A stretch of DNA of 47,162 nt, from contig JBFXHX010000031.1 of NCBI GenBank assembly GCA_050176585.1, forward strand, positions 1 through 47,162. The letters run 5' to 3'. The translations under genes and the position numbers were made by a program. Under the pieces are notes generated by a model. It did not search any database and had not been told where the DNA came from. It saw only the letters and a program-made list of their open reading frames with translations. This stretch comes from CAYYWP01 sp050176585 (GTDB lineage Bacteria > Desulfobacterota > Binatia > HRBIN30 > CADEER01). The first letter of the stretch is position 1. Every line of letters starts with the position of its first letter. Below are positions 26,092 to 32,840 of this stretch, piece by piece.

Positions 26092-27003
26092 GTGCGCATC
26101 GCCTTCCTGAGCCGCTGGGAGAGCGCCGACCACACGTTCGCGCGGCACTGCTGGATGACCCCCGGCCGCGGCGGGCGATGGGGCGCGCTCGCCGCGACTC
26201 GCTCCCTGTGGCGGGCCCGATACGTGGTCGTGCACCATGGGTTGCCGGGCCGCCGCTATTCCGCCTTGCCGCCATGGCGCCTGCTGCTCTTCCGCCATGA
26301 GCCCTCCCACTTCGATCCGCACTGGCCAGAGGGATGGCTCTGGTCGGCCCGCTTCGTCCCGCCCGCCTACCAGCAGAGCTTCGGCACCGGGCGCGTGCCG
26401 ATGGTGGCGACGTGGTGGATCAACATGGACTACGACGACCTCAGCGCGTTGCGGCCGCCCCCGAAGACGCGGCTGCTGTCGTGCATCGCGTCGGCGAAGA
26501 CGATGATCGACGGGCATCGGCAGCGGCTCGCGTTCCTGCACGCGCTGGCGGCGCGTCACGGATCGGCGGTCGACATCTTCGGCCGCGGGCTCGAGTCACA
26601 GCGGCTGGGAGCCGCCTACAAGGGCGAGCTCGACCGCGACGCGGGTTTCCCCCTCGGGCGCCGCTGCAAGTACGATGGCCTGCGCGACTACCGGTACTCG
26701 CTCTGCATCGAGAACGGCCGCGAGCGGAATTACTGCAGCGAGAAAATCATCGACGCGTGGTTGTCGTGGACCGTGCCGATCTACTGGGGTTGCCCGAATC
26801 TCTCCGAGTTCTACCCGCGCGAGGCGTTCGTCGAACTGGACATTACAGCGCCGGACGCGGCGGACGAGGTGATCCGCCGGTCGCGCGAACCGGTCAGCCG
26901 GGTGACGATGGAAGCGATCGCCGAGGCGCGGTACCTGGCGTTGAACCGCTACAGCACCTGGGGCACCGTTCAGCACCTGCTGAACGAGCGGTTCGCAGCC
27001 TGA
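26092..27003 (+). CDS. Glycosyltransferase family 10 (alpha-fucosyltransferase-like)
   Basis: A 303-residue cytoplasmic glycosyltransferase. The C-terminal half holds the GT10 signature: YRYSLCIENGRERNYCSEKI, then DAWLSWTVPIYWGCPNLSEF and the ending of the donor-binding domain. In this family the segment binds GDP-fucose, and the conserved Glu-Asn and Lys contact the nucleotide sugar. It would add fucose, or a related deoxysugar, to a cell-surface glycan. The N-terminal half is more variable, as usual for the acceptor domain. I chose the GTG at 26092 (VRIAFLSRWES), since it begins the first beta strand; another GTG lies 21 bases earlier. No GDP-fucose synthesis genes are in the window. Confidence 0.85.
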   Translation: MRIAFLSRWESADHTFARHCWMTPGRGGRWGALAATRSLWRARYVVVHHGLPGRRYSALPPWRLLLFRHEPSHFDPHWPEGWLWSARFVPPAYQQSFGTGRVPMVATWWINMDYDDLSALRPPPKTRLLSCIASAKTMIDGHRQRLAFLHALAARHGSAVDIFGRGLESQRLGAAYKGELDRDAGFPLGRRCKYDGLRDYRYSLCIENGRERNYCSEKIIDAWLSWTVPIYWGCPNLSEFYPREAFVELDITAPDAADEVIRRSREPVSRVTMEAIAEARYLALNRYSTWGTVQHLLNERFAA

Positions 27004-27511
27004 ACCACCGCGCTGCGCAACCGTGCGACGTAGCGGCGGGCACAGGGCCGGCGGCTCCATTGGCGGTCGTTGCGTGGCCGGCTCCGGGTACACGGGGCGC
27101 GCGCCTTGGCGACGTTTCGCCGTTGGAGCCACCGACTCGTCTCTCGCAGGCGCTCGGGCGTGCGCACGCACTTCCGGCCGAGATCTCACCGTGGAGTGCG
27201 AGCTCGCCCTTGCTCGGGTGAATGCCCAGCGCGATGAGTTGTCGCAGCCGGAATCCGCTGTGAATCGGCGCACTGCGCACGGGAGTGCCGGGTCGACGCG
27301 TGTGCGGGGTGAAGCCGGCCGCAGCAGCGCTGTTACGGGAAAGCGACCAGCGGAAGTTTTTCAGCTCTCCTTTTTCTCCCTGACTAAAGCGCGTAACCCT
27401 AACCGATAGCGCATGCTGCGACGTATGCCGCCCATGACATGGACGTCTGTTGAAGCCAGCGGAGGCTTGCAACAGCGCGCGCGATGCCCTTAGGTCGTAG
27501 GGCGCGCGTCG
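27004..27511. other. 508-base intergenic region
   Basis: Lies between two plus-strand genes. The frames that cross it have no motif. Around 27350-27420 the composition becomes less GC-rich (TTTTTC, CTCCTTTTTCTCC, then CGCGTAACCCTAACC), which may hold the promoter of the repeat protein, but I cannot define the boxes. No RNA gene or repeat was recognised. Confidence 0.35.
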
Positions 27512-28804
27512 ATGCAGGTCCGTCGTCTCCCACTTCTCCTCGCCGCGTCGTGTTCGTGCGCGGCGGTTGCGGCTGCCGCGCCGGTGCCGTTCGCGCCGCG
27601 CGTCGATCATCCAATCGCCGCGCATCCGGCGGCCATCGCGAGCGCCGATTTCGACCGCGACGGGCGCGCGGATTTCGTCACCGCACACCCGGAAGGCAAT
27701 GCGGTCTACGTCGGGCTTGCGCGGCCGGGCGGCGGTACCGCGTTGATCGGGCCGCTGACGGCGGGCATGGGGCCGTCCGCCGTCAATGCCGCTGACGTCA
27801 ACGGCGACGGCCGCGCCGACGTGCTCGTCGCCAATGCACTTGCGGACTCCGTGAGCGTGCTGCTCGGCCGCGGCGACGGCGGGTTCGAGCCGGCGCGCGA
27901 TGTTCCCGTCGGACACGCCCCGGGGGGCATCGCGGTGGCGGATTTCGACGGCGACGGGAACGCCGATATCGCGGTCTCGAGCCTGTTCGATGACACGGTG
28001 CTGGTGCTGCGCGGCGGCGATTTTGCCGCGCGGACGATCATACCGGTGGAGGGTGGTCCCGCGGGGCTCGTGGCCGCTGATGTCGACCACAACGGGCGGC
28101 CGGATCTGGTCGTCGCGGTGCGGCTGCACGACCCCGCCGTCGTCGTCCTCGCAGGCGACGGCCGCGGCCAGTTTCAGCAGCGGAGCCGGAACGCGGTGGG
28201 CTCGCTGCCGTCGCGGCCGGTCGTGGCCGATCTCGACCGCGATGGTTTCGCCGACATCGCCGTGGCCGAGGAGCACGGCGATCGCGTGTCGCTGCTGCGC
28301 GGCCGCGGCGACGGCACGTTCGAGCCGGCGGCCCCGGTCTACACCGGCGCGTTCCCGGCCGCGCTGGCCATCGCCGATCTCGACGGCGACCGCGAGCTCG
28401 ACCTGATCACGGTGGACTGCTTCGCGGATGCCGCTTCGGTGCTGCGCGGCCGCGGCGACGCGACGTTCGAGCCGCGGCAGTCAGTCGCGCTCGGAGCGAT
28501 GCCTGCCGCCGCGATCGTCGCCGACGTCGACCGCGATCGCGCTCCGGACCTCCTGGTAGCCAACCTGCTCGGAGGGGATATCTCCATCGTACGGAACCAG
28601 TCGCCGGCTCCGCTGGCGTGCACCGGCGACTGCGACGATCGCGGCAGCGTCGCGGTCAGCGAGCTGGTGCGCAGCGTCAATATTGCGCTCGGCACCAGCA
28701 CGCTCAGCGAATGTGCCGCCGCCGATGCCAACGCCGACGCGCTGGTGACCATCGATGAGATCGTCGCGGCGGTGCAGAACGCGCTGAGCGGGTGCTCGAG
28801 GTGA
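27512..28804 (+). CDS. Secreted FG-GAP (VCBS) repeat protein with C-terminal EF-hand-like module
   Basis: A 430-residue exported protein with a signal peptide (MQVRRLPLLLAASCSCAAVA). It then has seven FG-GAP/VCBS-type repeats, each with a calcium-loop core such as ADFDRDGRADFV, ADVNGDGRADVLV, ADFDGDGNADIAV and ADLDRDGFADIAV; together these would form a seven-bladed beta-propeller. The last 60 residues are a separate Cys-bracketed module with two EF-hand-like loops, CTGDCDDRGSVAVSELVRSV and ADANADALVTIDEIV, ending NALSGC. It resembles a dockerin-like or EF-hand tail on extracellular proteins. Several loop acids in the first EF loop are altered. Role unknown; surface adhesion or cargo attachment is a guess. 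Confidence 0.85.
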   Translation: MQVRRLPLLLAASCSCAAVAAAAPVPFAPRVDHPIAAHPAAIASADFDRDGRADFVTAHPEGNAVYVGLARPGGGTALIGPLTAGMGPSAVNAADVNGDGRADVLVANALADSVSVLLGRGDGGFEPARDVPVGHAPGGIAVADFDGDGNADIAVSSLFDDTVLVLRGGDFAARTIIPVEGGPAGLVAADVDHNGRPDLVVAVRLHDPAVVVLAGDGRGQFQQRSRNAVGSLPSRPVVADLDRDGFADIAVAEEHGDRVSLLRGRGDGTFEPAAPVYTGAFPAALAIADLDGDRELDLITVDCFADAASVLRGRGDATFEPRQSVALGAMPAAAIVADVDRDRAPDLLVANLLGGDISIVRNQSPAPLACTGDCDDRGSVAVSELVRSVNIALGTSTLSECAAADANADALVTIDEIVAAVQNALSGCSR

Positions 28805-28870
28805 GCGCCGCGCCCTGCGCGCGGCCGGTGGCCATCGAGACGCAGGTCACTCGCGCGAGTGCCAGTCGTC

Positions 28871-29782
28871 CTACGAAGCCCGGCGTCGTCCCGGCGCGCT
28901 CGCTGAGGAGCCTGCCTGGGTGCAGTCGTTCCGGCACGCGTCCGAGTCGTCCGCATTGCCGTCGTCGCATTCCTCGTCGCCCTCGGGGATGCCGTTTCCG
29001 CAGGACGGGCCGGCGCAGAGGATGGCGTTGTTCACGTACGTCTTGCTCAGCACGCAGTCGGCGCGCTGCTTGAGGGTCCGCAAGAAGCTCTCGGCGGTGC
29101 GGCCGTAGATCGATTCGAAGTCGGGACAGACGCCCAACAGACCGTCGATCCATCGCGGGCGGGTGTCGCGCAGCTCGATCTCGACCTGGCGAGCCACATC
29201 GGCGCGATCTTCGCCGGGGTCCAATCGGGTCGCGAGGCGTTCCATGACCGGCGTCTGACGATCGAGAATAAACCACATCACCTTGCGGCCGTATGCCGCG
29301 CTCGCGCTCATGCAGGCGATCACGGCCGGCGAGGGTGCTTCGGTTGCCGGCGCGTATGCGGCCGCCATTGCGCCTCGCGCCTGGTTCACGCACGCGTCGC
29401 GCAGGTCCGCGTTGGCGTCGAAAAAACCGAAGTACCCGATCTCGGTGAGCTGTCCGTCGGTGCAGGCGTCCGCCGCTGCGGACAGCATCGATCCGGTCGC
29501 CGCTTCGACTTCGGCCTCGACTGCCAACGCGTCGCACGTCTCGCCGCGCAGACGCGCGTCGCGGCAGCGCTGCTCGACGGCCACCACGGCCTCGAAACAG
29601 GTATGCGTCGCATGGCTCATGAGGCGGAGGCAGCGGAGCGGACCAGGAGCGAATGGACCCCACCGGTCGAGCGGCCGCGGCTGCATATGCGCAACGGCGG
29701 CCTGCGCAGCGAAGCACAGCAACGCCGTCGATAGGGCGATGCGCCCTGCGCCCCGGAATGGAGGTCTCGGAAAAGTCAGCAT
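28871..29782 (-). CDS. Secreted Cys-rich protein with DUF4215-type C-terminus
   Basis: A 303-residue protein with a signal peptide (RIALSTALLCFAAQAAVAHM) and scattered Cys residues throughout a mostly helical body of no known family (SHATHTCFEAVVAVEQRC, CVNQARGAMAAAY). Near the end comes SCGNGIPEGDEECDDGN and ACRNDCTQAG, the calcium- and disulfide-containing DUF4215/myxococcus Cys-rich repeat pattern (ECDDGN...C...C). One copy is present. It is divergent from the copper monooxygenase-like gene and convergent with the FG-GAP protein gene. All three are predicted to be exported, so this is a surface or periplasmic gene patch. Function unknown. Confidence 0.75.
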   Translation of the reverse strand: MLTFPRPPFRGAGRIALSTALLCFAAQAAVAHMQPRPLDRWGPFAPGPLRCLRLMSHATHTCFEAVVAVEQRCRDARLRGETCDALAVEAEVEAATGSMLSAAADACTDGQLTEIGYFGFFDANADLRDACVNQARGAMAAAYAPATEAPSPAVIACMSASAAYGRKVMWFILDRQTPVMERLATRLDPGEDRADVARQVEIELRDTRPRWIDGLLGVCPDFESIYGRTAESFLRTLKQRADCVLSKTYVNNAILCAGPSCGNGIPEGDEECDDGNADDSDACRNDCTQAGSSASAPGRRRAS

Positions 29783-29902
29783 CGGAACGTGCTAGCGCGC
29801 AAATTGGCGCAACTTTACATGGTTGCGAGCAAAAGTTTGCTGCACACCGCAATTCAGCGCGACTGGATCAGTGTCGTCAGTGCCAAAACCCTCGCTTATT
29901 CG

Positions 29903-29931
29903 TTGCCGTACCTGTACCTCGTTGGTACAAA
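29903..29931 (+). promoter_or_regulatory. Candidate promoter for the copper monooxygenase-like gene
   Basis: TTGCCG (29903-29908), 17 bases, then TACAAA (29926-29931), each 4 of 6 matches to sigma-70 boxes, in an AT-richer stretch. The predicted start of transcription coincides with the ATG at 29939, so the mRNA could be leaderless. GTACC-TCGTT-GGTAC in the spacer is a possible operator. Confidence 0.3.
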
Positions 29932-29938
29932 GATCTCT

Positions 29939-31351
29939 ATGCTTTGGCACTTTACCCGCCCGACCCGCCGCGGAGCGCGAGGTCGAGCAACTCTCCTTTC
30001 CACCGCCGTCGTCCCGGCCGTGCTGTTTCTCGGCTGCGGCGGCGGCAGCGGCAGCGGATCGGGTCCCGAACCGGTCATGTCCACGTTCGAGCGCATTCAG
30101 ACGCAGGTCTTCGATGTCAGCTGTTCGGCCGATTCCTGTCACAGCAGCGTCGGTCAAGCAGGCGGGCTCATCTTGGAGGCGGGGCATTCGTACGATGCGT
30201 TGATGCAGCAGGCGCCGACGAACCCGGTGGCCGCCAGCAACGGCTGGATGCGCGTAATGCCCGGCGATCCTGAAGCATCGTTCCTGCTGGCCAAGCTCAG
30301 CGATTCCCTCGCCGCCGGCGAGGGCGCGTCGATGCCGTACAACGCGGCGCCGCTCAGCAACCACACGCTCGCAGTGATCCGCGCCTGGATCGCGGCAGGC
30401 GCGCCCGCTACAGGGCGCGTGGCGGGCGACGATGGCCGCCCGCTCGGCGGGGGCGGAGAGCCCGGCAGCCTCACCCTGCAGCGACCAGCGCGCGGAATAC
30501 AGATTGGCGTGACCGCGCGCGCCCTCCCGGAGGGGACCGAGGAAACCGCGTGCCACTATTTCAAGCTGCCTTCGGACGTCGATCTGAACGTGAACCGCAT
30601 CCAGATTCAGGTCACCGGCGGCAGCCACCACATCCATCTCTATCGCGCGTACGACGCCGACCTCGACGTGCCCGACGGCGTCGAGGTGTGCAACATGGCA
30701 GTCGATTTCGAGAAGTGGGCCCTGGTAGTCGCTACCCAACTGCGCGAGACCGATTGGGAGCTGCCCCCCGGCGTCGCTTTCCACCTCCGCGCCGGCGAGC
30801 AGGTGCTCGTGCAAACGCACTTCGTCAACGTGGGATCGCTGGAGACGAACGGCGAGGGCAAGATGCTGATGAACCTCCACGACGCGGCCCCCGGGACGAT
30901 CACCGCGCATGCGGGCGCGCTGTTCGGCCAGGACCGCGACGTTGTGGTCCCGCCGCTCAGCAATCCAACGAAGTCCGCCGTCTGCGAGCTCCCGAAAACG
31001 ATCAATGTATTCGCCGAGACGGGCCACTATCATTTCCGTGGCCGCCGCTTCAGCACCTACGAGTGGTATGACGGAATGCGCGGCAACGAGGTTTATCACC
31101 ACGAGGGCTACGACGACCCGCTCTTCCTCGAGCACCGGCCGCCGCTGGTCATCCCGGCCGGGCACGGGCTCGAGTGGGAGTGCTACTGGGAGAACCCGAA
31201 CGACGTCGAGTACGAGTTCGGCCCATTCACCGACACGAACGAGCACTGCAACCTGTTCGCGTTCTATTACCCGACCGACACCCCGCACGAATCGATCACC
31301 TGCGTGACGACGGACGGGGTGCATACGACCACGGTACGGACCGGCGACTAG
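29939..31351 (+). CDS. Copper type II monooxygenase-like lipoprotein with cytochrome-like N-terminal domain
   Basis: A 470-residue lipoprotein (hydrophobic stretch ending FLGC, Cys33, then a Gly/Ser linker). Residues 48-155 resemble the small domain often attached to planctomycete-type cytochromes: FDVSCSADSCHSS, GLILEAGHSYDALM, MPGDPEASFLLAKL, VIRAWIAAGAP. Its CX4CH spacing is not the canonical CXXCH haem site. Residues 200-470 resemble the peptidylglycine/dopamine monooxygenase fold: GGSHHIHLYR (His230, 231, 233), VQTHFVNVG (His294), GHYHFRGRRFSTYEW (His363, 365) and NEHCNLFAFYYP. In characterised enzymes the last motif is EMCN, with Met as the second copper's ligand; here it is His436. Substrate unknown. 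An earlier in-frame ATG at 29819 gives no better signal peptide. Confidence 0.78.
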   Translation: MLWHFTRPTRRGARGRATLLSTAVVPAVLFLGCGGGSGSGSGPEPVMSTFERIQTQVFDVSCSADSCHSSVGQAGGLILEAGHSYDALMQQAPTNPVAASNGWMRVMPGDPEASFLLAKLSDSLAAGEGASMPYNAAPLSNHTLAVIRAWIAAGAPATGRVAGDDGRPLGGGGEPGSLTLQRPARGIQIGVTARALPEGTEETACHYFKLPSDVDLNVNRIQIQVTGGSHHIHLYRAYDADLDVPDGVEVCNMAVDFEKWALVVATQLRETDWELPPGVAFHLRAGEQVLVQTHFVNVGSLETNGEGKMLMNLHDAAPGTITAHAGALFGQDRDVVVPPLSNPTKSAVCELPKTINVFAETGHYHFRGRRFSTYEWYDGMRGNEVYHHEGYDDPLFLEHRPPLVIPAGHGLEWECYWENPNDVEYEFGPFTDTNEHCNLFAFYYPTDTPHESITCVTTDGVHTTTVRTGD

Positions 31352-31379
31352 CGCCGCCGCTTGCAGTGGCGCTAGTCGC
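31344..31379. terminator. Perfect 12-bp stem-loop spanning the stop codon
   Basis: GCGACTAGCGCC (31344-31355) and GGCGCTAGTCGC (31368-31379) are exact reverse complements around a 12-base loop. The left arm contains the TAG stop of the monooxygenase-like gene. The next gene is convergent, so this may stop transcription from both sides or protect the 3' end. There is no T tract. Confidence 0.5.
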
Positions 31380-31452
31380 TTCTCATGCGGCGGCTCTCCA
31401 ACATCGTGGCTCCGCCGCGGCGCGGCATGCTCGCCGCCTCGCGGCAGAGCCG

Positions 31453-32049
31453 TCATTCGCGCCGCGCGACTCCGATCACCACGTCGCGGAAGAAGCGCTG
31501 CACATAGCCGCGGCCGACCGCGAGGCCGTGCCGCTCGAGCTCGGCGACGAGCTCCTCGGCACTGAAGCGCTCCTCGCGCGGGTGGTCGAACAGCTTGCGA
31601 TACGTCCAGCGCTCGTGGCGGGTGATTTCCTCGAAGAAGAAGCGGCCACCCGGGCGCAGCACGCGGCGGATCTCCGCGACCGCATCGCGCCAGTTGGGGA
31701 TGCGGTGCAGGATGGCGAAATCGAACACGGCATCGAAGGTATCCGGCGGCGTCGGCATGGCGAGCGCGTTGGCGACGAGCAATTGCAACCGCTCGGGCGG
31801 GTAGTCGCGCAAGTGGTGCCGCGCACGCGCTGCCATGTACGGGTCGAGGTCGAACGCGCATACCGAGGCGGCGCCGAACCGCTCGAAGATGATCTCGGTG
31901 CCGATGCCACGCCCGCAACCGATCTCCAACACGCGGGCGCCGCGCAAGCGCCCGCCGATCCGCTCCAGCACCGCCGCCTCATAATACCGCTGTACGCCCG
32001 CGCGACGCGGGTTGTTCATCAGCACCCTCTCGATCGGCTTCAACTTCAT
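31453..32049 (-). CDS. Class I SAM-dependent methyltransferase (UbiE-like, small)
   Basis: A 198-residue soluble methyltransferase of the Methyltransf_11 type. Motif I is ARVLEIGCGRGIGTEIIFER, the acidic residue after strand 2 is in VCAFDLDPYMAARAR, and AVFDFAILHRIPNWRDAVAE and EIRRVLRPGGRFFFEEITRH are the usual post-I and motif III regions. The N-terminus IERVLMNNPRRAGVQRYYEA, before motif I, is common in this subgroup. The acceptor is unknown. It starts at the ATG at 32049 and lies convergent to the copper-protein gene. Length is normal for the family. Confidence 0.88.
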   Translation of the reverse strand: MKLKPIERVLMNNPRRAGVQRYYEAAVLERIGGRLRGARVLEIGCGRGIGTEIIFERFGAASVCAFDLDPYMAARARHHLRDYPPERLQLLVANALAMPTPPDTFDAVFDFAILHRIPNWRDAVAEIRRVLRPGGRFFFEEITRHERWTYRKLFDHPREERFSAEELVAELERHGLAVGRGYVQRFFRDVVIGVARRE

Positions 32050-32111
32050 CGGGTTCGCCTTCTGGGCCGCTTCTCACCCGCAGAGCTCGCAGCGTCCCAA
32101 CGCTCCGCGAT

Positions 32112-32641
32112 TCACGCGCCACTGGCGGCCGCGGTCTGCGGCGCCGGCGCGCCGGTGGGGCTGAGCCCATCGACGAAGCGCTTGCACTTCGGATGGAAGA
32201 TGCCGGCGGACTCGAGCTTGTGCCAGAGCGTCCGCGTCACCTCGGGTTGCAGCAAGATCGCGACATTGCGGGACCAGCTTGCCCCCGCGTCGGCGTCGAT
32301 CACCCCGCGGTCGTGAAGCCACCAGAAGTGCTCCATGATGTGCAGCAGCCGTATCGTATGGAAGTACGGTGCCTCGCGGTGCTGCTGAATGCCTCGCCGA
32401 AGTGCGGCGCGCCGCACGATGCTGCGGAGAGCACCGCATTGGCGCGCGCATTTCGGCCCGCCGGTCGACCATCAGCTTGAGTGCGTATTGGTACTGCGCC
32501 ATCGCGTTGGTGCGCCGATTCTCGTCCGCCTGCAGCTTGGCCGCCTCGAGGCTGTCCGCGCATCAGCTTCATCTCGTATCAGTACGAGATGAACGTGGCG
32601 ATGACCAAGATCGTGCCGGCGGCTGGCACGAGGCGGCGCAC
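32112..32641 (-). pseudogene. Decayed gene for a small membrane-anchored protein of unknown family
   Basis: Pieces of one protein appear in successive frames of the minus strand. A membrane helix LVPAAGTILVIATFISY ends at a TGA (32579-32581). ADENRRTNAMAQYQYALKLM is in a second frame, NAVLSAASCGAPHFGEAFSS in another. A longer end, YFHTIRLLHIMEHFWWLHDR to KCKRFVDGLSPTG, is intact in a third. Together these would form a roughly 170-residue protein with one N-terminal helix, a coiled segment and a helical C-terminus. One stop and at least three frameshifts separate the pieces, while neighbouring genes are clean. This suggests a pseudogene rather than general sequencing error. Family unknown. Confidence 0.6.
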
Positions 32642-32840
32642 TCCGCGATGGCGAGAGTCATCCCGCTCACTCCATTGGCTGAGCGAACGGTCGACAGGTC
32701 TGTCTACGAGCTGCGCGGTATCGGGCGGACGGTAGCACGGCAGCGTCCGGCCCTTCACGCCGCATTCGCTGCGGAACACGGCGCGCGCCGAGTGCAGCGC
32801 GGCCGATCTCGATTGCGCACCGCGGCTCCGGCGCCGCGCT

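Noticed and set aside
27394..27406. AACCCTAACC, telomere-like repeat
   Set aside because: Only two partial copies; chance occurrence in a single intergenic site.
26894..28276. 460-codon minus-strand frame crossing 27004-27511
   Set aside because: It runs antisense through the glycosyltransferase and FG-GAP genes and has no motif of its own.
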